Assembly (NCBI RefSeq): GCF_030819275.1
Contig: NZ_JAUTBL010000001.1
Coordinates: forward strand, 434,001 to 498,000
Length of the DNA stretch: 64,000 nucleotides
Reading direction: 5' to 3'
Source: Agrobacterium larrymoorei
GTDB lineage: Bacteria; Pseudomonadota; Alphaproteobacteria; Rhizobiales; Rhizobiaceae
Shown one piece after another: positions 54,778 to 63,079 of this stretch (position 1 is its first letter; every line of letters begins with the position of its first letter). The position numbers and the translations under genes are program-made. The notes under the pieces are model-generated. The model searched no databases and had not been told where the DNA came from. It saw only the letters and a list, made by a program, of their open reading frames with translations.

Positions 54778-55338
54778 TTATGCTGCCTGACGTTCGTGGC
54801 GGCCTTCTTCGACCTCTTCCACGATTTTGGCAACAAAGGCTTCCAGGTCGTCGGGATTACGGGACGTGACGATGCCCTTGTCGCAAACGACCTTCTCGTC
54901 CTTCCAGATGCCACCGGCATTTTTCACGTCGGTCTTGATCGAGCCGTATGAGGTCACCTCACGGCCGCGCACGGCATCGGCTTCGACGAGAAGCCAAGGT
55001 GCGTGGCAAATGGCCGCCACTACTTTACCAGACTTCACGAACTCCTTGACCACGCGCATCGCTTCATCATCGGTGCGCAGGACATCGGGGTTGATCTGGC
55101 CGCCCGGAAGCACGAGAGCATCGAAGTCTTCGATCCGAACGTCTTTTGCGAGAAGATCGACTTTAACGCTATCGCCCCAGTCCTTCTCATCCCAGCTCTT
55201 GATCTCGCCGTCCTTGATAGAAGCGATCTTGACGTCCGCGCCCTTGCGCTTCAGTTCTTCATAGGGAACGCGAAGCTCCGAACGCTCGTATCCGTCGGTC
55301 GCGAGAATGACGATCTTGGCAGAATTGATAGCAGTCAT
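54778..55338 (-). CDS. DJ-1/PfpI family protein
   Basis: 186-residue type 1 glutamine amidotransferase-like protein. The nucleophile is C111 in AAICHAPWLL, with E18 in DGYERSEL as the usual modulating glutamate and LVLPGGQINPD near 76. Members act as glyoxalase III/deglycase-like enzymes, chaperones or proteases; which applies is open. The ATG at 55338 follows AAGGAAACAG. A run of ten G lies 29 bases upstream of the start. Confidence 0.9.
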   Translation of the reverse strand: MTAINSAKIVILATDGYERSELRVPYEELKRKGADVKIASIKDGEIKSWDEKDWGDSVKVDLLAKDVRIEDFDALVLPGGQINPDVLRTDDEAMRVVKEFVKSGKVVAAICHAPWLLVEADAVRGREVTSYGSIKTDVKNAGGIWKDEKVVCDKGIVTSRNPDDLEAFVAKIVEEVEEGRHERQAA

Positions 55339-55367
55339 GGCTGTTTCCTTCCTGGTGTATATTTGTT

Positions 55368-55377
55368 GGGGGGGGGG
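55368..55377. repeat. Poly-G tract (G10)
   Basis: Ten consecutive G between the hypothetical gene ending at 55381 and the DJ-1 gene starting at 55338. It lies in the leader of the DJ-1 gene on the minus strand, as a C-run. Confidence 0.9.
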
Positions 55378-55380
55378 TCG

Positions 55381-55692
55381 TTACGATTCCACGTCTGAAT
55401 TCACAGACGGCAGAAAGAACTCGACATCGGCGATCCGCTCCTTGTCGAGAGTGGCGATGCGCTCCTGCCAGAAGCGTTCCGCTTCTTCAGGCTCGTTGTC
55501 GTACTGGCGAACAAATGTCTTGTTGTCGTCGATCATCACCTGGCGGGTGCCGCCGAGGAGCATGTATTCTTCCGCAAGCTTTCGCGTTTCGGTCTTTTCC
55601 ACGTCAAAACCTCCTTGGCAGCCAAATTGTTTTGGCAGATTGGCGGAGACGGCCGGATGGATAAGAAGCTCGTCTGCCTTTTCGTTGGCCAT
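55381..55692 (-). CDS. Small hypothetical protein
   Basis: 103 residues, acidic and soluble, no recognised domain. Visible features are HPAVSANLPKQFGCQGGFDVEKTETRKLAEEYMLLGG and then RQVMIDDNKTFVRQYDNEPEEAERFWQERIATLD; the latter has alternating aromatic and charged residues and could be helical. One cysteine (C25). It lies just upstream of the DJ-1 gene on the same strand, separated by the G10 tract, and divergent from the GST gene. Function unknown. Confidence 0.65.
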   Translation of the reverse strand: MANEKADELLIHPAVSANLPKQFGCQGGFDVEKTETRKLAEEYMLLGGTRQVMIDDNKTFVRQYDNEPEEAERFWQERIATLDKERIADVEFFLPSVNSDVES

Positions 55693-55909
55693 CGGGAGAA
55701 AACGGAAAAATCCCGATGTTCTCCAGCACCATCACGTCCGTTTGACACGGCGCGTCTCCTGCCAATCGAACGTGGCCCTCCGCTATTGGTTCCGGAAAAA
55801 TTAAAGCAGAGGTGAAGGGAACACATGGATGCAAAGCCGCTATGCTCCCTCGTCACTTTCCCTCAATAGACGTGCGCGGTAGCTTTCTTGAAGCCAAAGG
55901 GAGATCGTC

Positions 55910-56563
55910 ATGGCAAAACTGTTGCGCCTCTTTTACAGCAATGGCGCCTGTTCGCTCGCGCCGCACATCGCGCTTGAAGAAACGGGCGCGACCTTCGAAC
56001 CGGTCCGCATAGACTCGGCGTCCGGAGAGCAGCGCAAACCTGATTATCTCCGCATCAATCCAAAAGGCCGTGTGCCGGCGCTCGGCGTCGATGACTGGGT
56101 GCTGACGGAAAATCCTGCCATTCTACAGTTCATCGCCACCTCTTTTCCCGATGCAAAATTATGGCCGGAACAACTGCGCGATCAAGCGCGCGTGACGGAA
56201 TGGCTCGGCTGGATCGCCTCTACCGTCCATGTCGCCTATGCGCATGTCCGCCGCGCGGAGCGCTATGCAGAAAGCGAAGAGGCACTGAAAGATGTCCGCG
56301 CGAAGGTTTTGGAGACGAGCCGCGATCTATGGCGAGCCGTCGACGCCCGCCTCGGTGCGGGGCCTTGGGCCATCGGCGATCTCTATACCGTCGCAGACCC
56401 CTATCTTCTGGTATTCTGGACCTGGGGACGCGGGCCAGTGCTTGGGTTCGATATGGCCAACGACTTCCCAAACTGGACAGCGCATGCGCAGCGGATGGCC
56501 AATCGGCCCGCCGTGCAACGGGCGTTTCAGCGCGAGGGCCTAAAACTGCCTGCCCAAAGCTGA
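55910..56563 (+). CDS. Glutathione S-transferase, beta-like
   Basis: 217 residues. Thioredoxin-fold half: LLRLFYSNGACSLAPHIALEETGATFE, where C14 sits at the place of the beta-class catalytic cysteine, then NPKGRVPALGVDDWVLTENPAILQFIA with the glutathione-binding segment. Helical half: AIGDLYTVADPYLLVFWTWG near 163-182. The usual role is glutathione conjugation or peroxide reduction; the substrate is unknown. The ATG follows AAAGGGAG. It stands alone, convergent with the binding-protein gene at 56649. Confidence 0.9.
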   Translation: MAKLLRLFYSNGACSLAPHIALEETGATFEPVRIDSASGEQRKPDYLRINPKGRVPALGVDDWVLTENPAILQFIATSFPDAKLWPEQLRDQARVTEWLGWIASTVHVAYAHVRRAERYAESEEALKDVRAKVLETSRDLWRAVDARLGAGPWAIGDLYTVADPYLLVFWTWGRGPVLGFDMANDFPNWTAHAQRMANRPAVQRAFQREGLKLPAQS

Positions 56564-56648
56564 TCGGACTTGCCTACCCCCGCCTCCCGCTCCTAAATGG
56601 GAGAGATGAGAATTTCCTGGAAAGGACGAGCCGCCCTCTCCCCACCAA

Positions 56649-57551
56649 TCATTCAATTACCTTCGGATTTATGATCGCGTCCATGAGCCACCGGTTCATC
56701 GGCAGATCGAGTTTGATGTTGAGCCCCGGCATCGGGTCTTCAAACCACCGCTTATAAATATCCCTGACGGCCCCAGTTTTATAGATGTCGGCCAATCCTT
56801 CATTCACCGCATTGACAAAAGGCTTATCGTTCAAGCGCATCATGAAGCCGAGCGGCTGTACATCCGTCAACTGTTCGTCCGAGAGCGCATAATCGGAAGG
56901 GTTTTGCGTGCGAGCGATCATCGTTTTCAGCAGGACTTCGTCCATTGCGAAGGCGGCAACACGACCATCCGTGACCATGTCGAATGCGGCTTGAAGGCTG
57001 TCGACCGGGACGGGTGAAATATTAAGTCTCCGCTTTCGGCTGATGTCATTGATCTCGTTGATATTGACCGTGCCGAGCGCCACGCTGACCGAGCGGCCCT
57101 TGAGATCGTCGAGCTTCGCCAATCCGTTCTTGCGCAGAGAGACATAGCGCGTCACGCCGTAAAAATGGCTGTACGAGAACGCCACACTCTTGCGCCGTTC
57201 CGCCGTATTGGTGCTGGCATTGCATTCGATGTCCATGCTCCCATCGTTCAAAAGCTGGATGCGATTGCTTGGCGTGCGCGGGACGAACTCTATGTCGATA
57301 GATCGCAATTTCAAACGCTGCTTCAACCGTTCCACTACGCCGCGGCAGAGATCGATCGAGTAACCAAGAACCTGACCATCAGCATTCAGGAACGAAAACG
57401 GCGCTGTCGAACCGTAACCGATCCTGATTTTCCCCGTCTGGACGATCCTGTCGAGAGTCGGCGTGTCGAAAATCTTGTCTTCGGCGCTCACCCGAAAAGG
57501 GGCTGCAAGGCAAAAGATCAACGAGAGACCTTGGAGGATACGCATTTTCAT
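56649..57551 (-). CDS. Orphan GltI-like amino-acid-binding protein 3
   Basis: 300-residue periplasmic binding protein of family 3, signal peptide to about residue 23 (ILQGLSLIFCLAAPFRVSA). Aligned by eye to E. coli GltI: IGYGSTAPFSFLNADGQVLGYSIDL near 43-68, MDIECNASTNTAERRKSVAFS near 107-127, and ALGTVNINEIN. It is the most diverged of three tandem paralogues; the STTGTIN block of the other two reads SVALGTVN. The ATG at 57551 overlaps the preceding paralogue (ATGA). No permease or ATPase is encoded nearby, so a sensing role is plausible. Confidence 0.85.
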   Translation of the reverse strand: MKMRILQGLSLIFCLAAPFRVSAEDKIFDTPTLDRIVQTGKIRIGYGSTAPFSFLNADGQVLGYSIDLCRGVVERLKQRLKLRSIDIEFVPRTPSNRIQLLNDGSMDIECNASTNTAERRKSVAFSYSHFYGVTRYVSLRKNGLAKLDDLKGRSVSVALGTVNINEINDISRKRRLNISPVPVDSLQAAFDMVTDGRVAAFAMDEVLLKTMIARTQNPSDYALSDEQLTDVQPLGFMMRLNDKPFVNAVNEGLADIYKTGAVRDIYKRWFEDPMPGLNIKLDLPMNRWLMDAIINPKVIE

Positions 57552-58492
57552 TGCAGATATTCCTTCGGCTCCTTGAAAGCCGCTTTCAGCTCCGAAGAGA
57601 GAGGAAGATTGAAATTTCGATTGTCCGGCGGCACCGGGGACATGAACCACTTATTGTAGATCGTCTCTATCTCACCGCCGGTGAACATTGTGAACAAAGC
57701 CTCGTTGACCAGCGCCTTGAATGCATCATCTCCCTTGGGCAAAAGAATGCCATAGGGCTCGGGAGGTCCGAAGGTCTCCCGAGAGATCGCATAGTCCTCC
57801 GGTGTCTTGGAGAAAGCCACATGCGCGGCCAACAGCACATCGTCCATGACGAAGGCGGATGCTCGATCGTTCTCCACCATGGTGAATGCTTCGGAATTCA
57901 CCTTGGTAATCGCCACCGAGATATTCAGTTTTTGCGACCGGTTGACGTTTTGCAACTGTGCAATGTTGATGGTGCCTGTCGTCGAAGCGACGGTGCGACC
58001 CGAAAGATCCTTGATACTGTTGAGATTGCTGGATTTCTTCGACACGAAACGGGTCGCGGTGATGAAGTGCGGATAGGAAAATGCCACTTGCTCTCGCCGC
58101 TCGGCATTGTTGGTCGTTGCGCTGCATTCCATGTCGATCTTACCCGACTTAACCAGAACGAAACGCGTTCCTGGCGTGGCCACCACATAATTGATTTTGA
58201 GCGCATCAAGCTTCAGTGCATCTCGGACGTGATCCGCGATCCTCTGACAGATGTCGATAGAGTAGCCGCGCACGACGCCATCTGGCGTCACGTAGGAAAA
58301 CGGCAATTCATCCGTGCGATGCCCGATCGTAATCGTCTTCGTTCGCGCTATCTTTTCAAGCGTCACGCTCTCTGTTTCGTTGGCCGCCGCGGACAGCGCA
58401 AACAACGGAGAAAACACGATCACAGCAAGCAAACTAGGAAGGAAGCGTTTTAGCTTAGACGCCTCTCTCTCTGAAAAATCGACGACCTTCAT
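57548..58492 (-). CDS. Orphan GltI-like amino-acid-binding protein 2
   Basis: 314 residues, signal peptide to about residue 37 (LPSLLAVIVFSPLFALSAAA). GltI-type sequence throughout: TITIGHRTDELPFSYVTPDG, MECSATTNNAERREQVAFSYPHF, VASTTGTINIAQLQ, SAFVMDDVLLAAHVAFSKTPEDY and NKWFMSPVPPDNRNFNLP. The arginine after ATTNNAE is the usual ligand alpha-carboxylate contact. Very close to paralogue 1. A gap of 194 bases precedes it, which may hold its own promoter. Translationally coupled to paralogue 3. Confidence 0.88.
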   Translation of the reverse strand: MKVVDFSEREASKLKRFLPSLLAVIVFSPLFALSAAANETESVTLEKIARTKTITIGHRTDELPFSYVTPDGVVRGYSIDICQRIADHVRDALKLDALKINYVVATPGTRFVLVKSGKIDMECSATTNNAERREQVAFSYPHFITATRFVSKKSSNLNSIKDLSGRTVASTTGTINIAQLQNVNRSQKLNISVAITKVNSEAFTMVENDRASAFVMDDVLLAAHVAFSKTPEDYAISRETFGPPEPYGILLPKGDDAFKALVNEALFTMFTGGEIETIYNKWFMSPVPPDNRNFNLPLSSELKAAFKEPKEYLQ

Positions 58493-58686
58493 GTTCCAAA
58501 TCCTCGTGTTTTGACTTTCACACCTCTACAGCCTGCACATGCTCAACAAATGCCATCTGTGAAAATCGGACCACCACTACAGCTTGGTTCCGAGACGCAC
58601 GGCACTTAGGTTTCTCTGCCTGATGGAATTTATCACTCCGATATAAAATGCTGCGTATCTCGCCAGAGGGGCAGCAGAGGTCGAGT

Positions 58687-59631
58687 TCATTGATCATACT
58701 CCGCTGGATTCTTGAATTCCGCCCTGAGTTCCTCCGAGATCGGGAGATTGAAATTGCGGTTCATCGGCGGCACCGGAGACATGAACCACTTATCGTAGAT
58801 GCTGTTTATCTCGCCGCTCGTGTAAATCTTGTACAAAGCTTCGTTGACCAGCGTCTTGAATGCAACGTCATCCTTGGGCAACATAATTCCATAGGGTTCG
58901 GCGGGTCCGAACTTGTCTTGTGAAATCGCATATTCCTCTGGTGCATCCGAAAAAGCGACCTGTCCGGCGAGAAGAACATCGTCCATGACGAAGGCGGATG
59001 CACGGTTGTTTTTCACCATTGCGAAGCCCTCGGAATCCACTTTGGCGATCAGAACCGAGATGTTCAGATTGTGAGTTCTGTTGACGTCCTGCAGCTGCTC
59101 GATGTTGATGGTGCCGGTCGTCGAGGCGACGGATCGACCTGCGAGATCCTGGATCGTGTTGAAGCCGCTCGCCTTCTTCGCCACAAAACGCGTGGCGCTG
59201 TAGAAGTGCGGATAAGAGAATGCCACCTGCTTGCGTCTTTCCGCATTGTTGGTCGTTGCGGCGCACTCCATATCGACCTTGCCAGATTTGACCAGCACGA
59301 AGCGGGTTCCGGGCGTGGCAACAGCGTAATCGACCTTGATCCTGTCAAGTTTGAGCGCATCCCGGATGTACTCGGCAACCTCCTTGCAGATGTCGATGGA
59401 ATAGCCTGCCACAGTACCATCCGCCGTGACATAGGAGAAAGGGACCCCATCGGTACGATGTCCGATGGTGATCGTCTTCGTCTGCTTAATCTTATCGACG
59501 GTCGAGTTCGCAACACTGCCGGCCTGCGCAGTCAGCGACAGAGGAAAGTTGCATGCGAGCAGAGTGAGCGGGACCGAGAGAAAACGCGACCGTCTTGACC
59601 AGAAATATCTAAAAATATGAAAAAATTCCAT
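58687..59631 (-). CDS. Orphan GltI-like amino-acid-binding protein 1, coupled to the GGDEF-EAL gene
   Basis: 314-residue GltI-family binding protein. The export signal is FLSVPLTLLACNFPLSLTAQA; it could be cut after AQA, but LLAC also resembles a lipobox, so a lipoprotein is possible. Core motifs: TITIGHRTDGVPFSYVTADG, MECAATTNNAERRKQVAFSYPHF, VASTTGTINIEQLQ, AFVMDDVLLAGQVAFSDAPEEY and DKWFMSPVPPMNRNFNLP. It starts 4 bases after the stop of the membrane GGDEF-EAL gene, so the two are almost certainly one transcript. No weighty ribosome site is seen, suggesting translational coupling. Confidence 0.88.
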   Translation of the reverse strand: MEFFHIFRYFWSRRSRFLSVPLTLLACNFPLSLTAQAGSVANSTVDKIKQTKTITIGHRTDGVPFSYVTADGTVAGYSIDICKEVAEYIRDALKLDRIKVDYAVATPGTRFVLVKSGKVDMECAATTNNAERRKQVAFSYPHFYSATRFVAKKASGFNTIQDLAGRSVASTTGTINIEQLQDVNRTHNLNISVLIAKVDSEGFAMVKNNRASAFVMDDVLLAGQVAFSDAPEEYAISQDKFGPAEPYGIMLPKDDVAFKTLVNEALYKIYTSGEINSIYDKWFMSPVPPMNRNFNLPISEELRAEFKNPAEYDQ

Positions 59632-59635
59632 TTTT

Positions 59636-61846
59636 CTAACCGTGAGCTATTTTGACAGGATCGGAATGCTTTAGGTTTTCAATCTCCGATAGAGGCATTG
59701 GGCGACCGAGGTGATAACCCTGCAAAAGGTCGCATCCGGCAGCGCGAAGCAGCGAAAGCTGTTCCTGCGTTTCCACGCCTTCAGCCGTCGTTTTTAATCC
59801 AAGGCCTGCGGCGATGTGAATGAGACCCTGAATGATTGCGAGGCTCTGCGTGTTGCTCATCGCTTCGGCGATAAAACTGCGGTCGATCTTGATCTTGCCG
59901 ATCGGAAGCTTGGTCAGATAGGCGAGGCTTGAGTAGCCAGTTCCGAAATCATCGAGCGCGATCCTGACCCCAAGCGCCCGGATGTCTTGCAGACATGTGG
60001 TAGCCTCGGCTCCTGACAGGAGAACGGTTTCCGTCAACTCGATCTCGAGCCGCGATGCTGGCAGGCCGCTATCCGTCAGTGCCCTTTGAACCTTTTCGGC
60101 AAGATCACCCTGCTGTAGTTCGATCGCCGAGATGTTGACGGCCACTGTTGCGTCATTTGGCAGTCGCATGGCTTCCTGACACGCGCGCTTCAACACCCAG
60201 TCGCCGATTGCACAAATCTGGCCGGTCTTCTCGGCCAGCGGAATGAAATCGTCGGGTGTCACCCAGCCGCGAACCGGGTGCTGCCAGCGCACAAGCGCTT
60301 CATAGGCGACGGGCTCTGGATTGGAGAAACAGAAGATCGGCTGATAGTGCAGCACCAGTTCGTCCCGCTGAACCGCAAGGTCGAGATCCTGCTGCAGTTC
60401 GTGGTCCTGTTCTTTCGACATTTCCATTCCGTGTTCGAAGAACCGGAAATTCCCACGGCCCTCGGACTTGGCGGAGTAAAGTGCCACGTCCGCGTGTTTG
60501 AGCAATTCGGACATCTCATGACCGTGAAGCGGCGCTATCGAAATGCCGACGCTGGCTCCGACGGACGCCTCCTTGCCCAACAACACAAAGGGCCGCGATG
60601 CAGAAGCGATGATACCCTTCGCCAGGCGACCGGCCTCACGCACCGCATTTTTCCGGACGATCTGCAGGATTGCGAATTCGTCACCGCCAAGCCGGGCGAC
60701 CATGTCCTGCGGCCCGATCAATTGCAGCAGGCGCTCTGCGAAGGAAACGAGAAGAGCATCACCGCTGGCGTGGCCCAATACGTCATTGACCGCCTTGAAG
60801 CGGTCGAGATCGAGAAGCATGAGATTGAAACGATGGCCGTTCGCCAACTCTGCGATCTCACCTTCCAGACGCTTGCTGAAGAAGGCACGGTTCGGTAGTC
60901 CGGTCAGTGGATCGTGATGGGCAAGATGCTCCATCTGTTTTGCCACGTCGCGGATTTGGCGCAAATTCTCCCGCTCGACCACCGCTTCGCGAACCTTCTC
61001 AATCGCGACCGCCACCCGACCGATTTCGTCGTTGCGATGCTGAAATGGCGTCACCGAGGCTGTGTCGTCATGGGCGATTTTGGTCAACGCTTCGATCAGC
61101 GCGGGCACCGGCATGAAGACCTTGCGCATCATAAGCGCAACGACCCCACCAGTTACGAACAGAATGGTGATGAGAAGCGCAAGGGAGTTATGCAGAAGCT
61201 TGGTTTGTGTTTCGAGAAGCTCGGATGCCTCGCCGATCGTCGTCACCACACCGCCCTGCAGCTTTCCGTCTTGATTGACCACGGGAACAAAAGCGATGAA
61301 GTGCCGCACGGTACCGAGTTCGGCAAAGCCGACGTAAAATGCATCCAATGCCGTGTCTTCGGGCAGCTTCAACGAGATATTTTCCACGTCCCCCAACGCG
61401 TCGGCGGAACTGGTGAAGGTCTCTCCAGTGGGGTCCTTTTGAAAAATCCAGACATTGTTCTTGGTTTGCGCAGCCGCAAGCGCCAGAACATCCCCGGGAT
61501 TGAAGCCAGTATCCAGAATGGACGCATCATCCCCCAGCGGTCGTTCGCTGGTAATCTTGACGATCTGGCCGCTATTATCACTGTCGATGGAGATGAAGGT
61601 GTAGATCGTACGGATCGCAGAGCTCGTCACCTGCGCGTTCAGTTCTGCCTCTCGACGCCACTGGTCGAGCGAGTCCCGCTCGACCATGATCCAGCCGACA
61701 GCGGCACCAACAAGGTAGGCAAGCACAATGCTGGACACGAGCGAAACGGTAATCTTCCAGAACAACGACTGGTACCAGACAACTCTGGCCGGCCGTGCTG
61801 GCGCGTCTGCCTCGAAATGATCCGCACTTTCCGTGCTCAAGAGCAT
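59636..61846 (-). CDS. Membrane-anchored GGDEF-EAL protein with a periplasmic sensor domain
   Basis: 736 residues from ATG 61846 (a TTG at 61873 is also in frame). Helix 1 at about 32-54, a periplasmic domain of about 165 residues, helix 2 at about 222-240, then a HAMP-like linker (EALTKIAHDDTASVTPFQHRNDEIGRV). The GGDEF domain carries intact RLGGDEF at 385-391 but reads GPQD where the inhibitory RxxD site is expected. The EAL domain has YEAL (515-518), AVNIS, ELTET, DDFGTG and KIDRSF, so the phosphodiesterase site looks complete. It could make and degrade cyclic di-GMP. The binding-protein gene follows 4 bases later. Confidence 0.92.
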   Translation of the reverse strand: MLLSTESADHFEADAPARPARVVWYQSLFWKITVSLVSSIVLAYLVGAAVGWIMVERDSLDQWRREAELNAQVTSSAIRTIYTFISIDSDNSGQIVKITSERPLGDDASILDTGFNPGDVLALAAAQTKNNVWIFQKDPTGETFTSSADALGDVENISLKLPEDTALDAFYVGFAELGTVRHFIAFVPVVNQDGKLQGGVVTTIGEASELLETQTKLLHNSLALLITILFVTGGVVALMMRKVFMPVPALIEALTKIAHDDTASVTPFQHRNDEIGRVAVAIEKVREAVVERENLRQIRDVAKQMEHLAHHDPLTGLPNRAFFSKRLEGEIAELANGHRFNLMLLDLDRFKAVNDVLGHASGDALLVSFAERLLQLIGPQDMVARLGGDEFAILQIVRKNAVREAGRLAKGIIASASRPFVLLGKEASVGASVGISIAPLHGHEMSELLKHADVALYSAKSEGRGNFRFFEHGMEMSKEQDHELQQDLDLAVQRDELVLHYQPIFCFSNPEPVAYEALVRWQHPVRGWVTPDDFIPLAEKTGQICAIGDWVLKRACQEAMRLPNDATVAVNISAIELQQGDLAEKVQRALTDSGLPASRLEIELTETVLLSGAEATTCLQDIRALGVRIALDDFGTGYSSLAYLTKLPIGKIKIDRSFIAEAMSNTQSLAIIQGLIHIAAGLGLKTTAEGVETQEQLSLLRAAGCDLLQGYHLGRPMPLSEIENLKHSDPVKIAHG

Positions 61847-62106
61847 CTGGCTCTCACTTTTGCCTCTTATCAAATAAAAATGGTCAAATTTATCTTCTAG
61901 CGTCTCGTTACGTCGCAGTTTGGAGCACCACTCTTAAGCAAGAGAGTAAAGATATCCTGACATCGTTCTGCGAGATTCTATGGGATGGATAAAAAAGAGC
62001 AAACAGGCCGATTACCCCAGATCAGGCGCAGTCCAATTGCAGATCTGGCTCGGAAATGGCGGCTCCTCTAAACCTGGCGCGTGGCAGGCAGAAAGAAAAT
62101 CAGCAT

Positions 62107-63039
62107 ATGGCAATACTGAAATTCACCGATCGGGCGAAGAACAAGAGCGGCGCTGGTGCAAAATCCTCCAGCGCTCTGCTCAATCCCTACTCCATTGAGG
62201 TGACGCCGAAGACCGCCGCAAAGATCAATGACTTTTCCAAATTTCTTCCCGCTGGAACACGGGTCTATATCGCCCATATCGCGGGAACATCGATCCAAGA
62301 TATGGTCGCCACGGCAAAGCGCCTTCGCCAGGACGGTTTTGCTGTCATGCCGCACTTTCCGGCACGCAGCATTCCCGACATCGCCACTCTGGAGAGTTGG
62401 ATAGAACTCTATCGCCATGAGGCCGATGTGACCGAGGCCCTGCTGCTCGGCGGTGGAGAAACAGGTCCCGTCGGTTCAATCGAAAGCTCGATCCAGTTGC
62501 TGGAGAGCGGCCTCTTCGATCGGCATGGTTTCAAACGCCTGCATGTGGCAGGTCACCCGGAAGGGAGCCGTGATATCGATCCGGACGGCACGACGCGCAA
62601 TGTCGATAGCGCGTTGAAATGGAAAGCGGACTTTTCTCGCCTGACCGACGCCGAGATGGCCATCGTCACGCAATTCGGCTTCGAGCCCGCGGTCATCACG
62701 ACATGGGCGGAACGGATCGCCGAGACTGGCATTACCCTTCCGATCCATGTGGGGATTGCGGGGCCAGCCAAACTTCAGACCCTGATCAAGTTCGCCATAT
62801 CCTGCGGCGTCGGCCCTTCATTGAAGGTGCTGCAAAAGCGGGCTCTGGACGTGACGCGATTGCTCATGCCCTATGAGCCGACCGAGATGGTGGAGGCGCT
62901 CACCGCTTACGTCGAGAAAAATCCGGCGTCGTTGATATCGCAGCTCCATTTATTCCCACTCGGCGGAATCGAGCCTGCGGCCCGGTGGGTGGGAGACAAT
63001 ACCGTTACTCAGTCTCACGCTGCCACTGCGACATTGTAA
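62107..63039 (+). CDS. Methylenetetrahydrofolate reductase-like protein (MetF paralogue)
   Basis: 310-residue TIM-barrel protein of the MTHFR family. It keeps the N-terminal glutamate (YSIEVTP, E31) and blocks such as FAVMPHFPARSI and AIVTQFGFEPAVITTWAERIAETGITLPIHVGIAGPAKLQTL. The RGD loop of MetF, whose aspartate aids catalysis, reads GGGET here (115-119). It is therefore a divergent paralogue that may act on another folate-linked one-carbon reaction. The start at 62107 has only a weak purine-rich ribosome site. A 233-base divergent gap separates it from the GGDEF-EAL gene and contains CCAGATC / GATCTGG arms at 62017 and 62042. Confidence 0.82.
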   Translation: MAILKFTDRAKNKSGAGAKSSSALLNPYSIEVTPKTAAKINDFSKFLPAGTRVYIAHIAGTSIQDMVATAKRLRQDGFAVMPHFPARSIPDIATLESWIELYRHEADVTEALLLGGGETGPVGSIESSIQLLESGLFDRHGFKRLHVAGHPEGSRDIDPDGTTRNVDSALKWKADFSRLTDAEMAIVTQFGFEPAVITTWAERIAETGITLPIHVGIAGPAKLQTLIKFAISCGVGPSLKVLQKRALDVTRLLMPYEPTEMVEALTAYVEKNPASLISQLHLFPLGGIEPAARWVGDNTVTQSHAATATL

Positions 63040-63079
63040 GCAAGCAGCTAAGATTGCGCGGCGAACTCATTCTTAGGAA

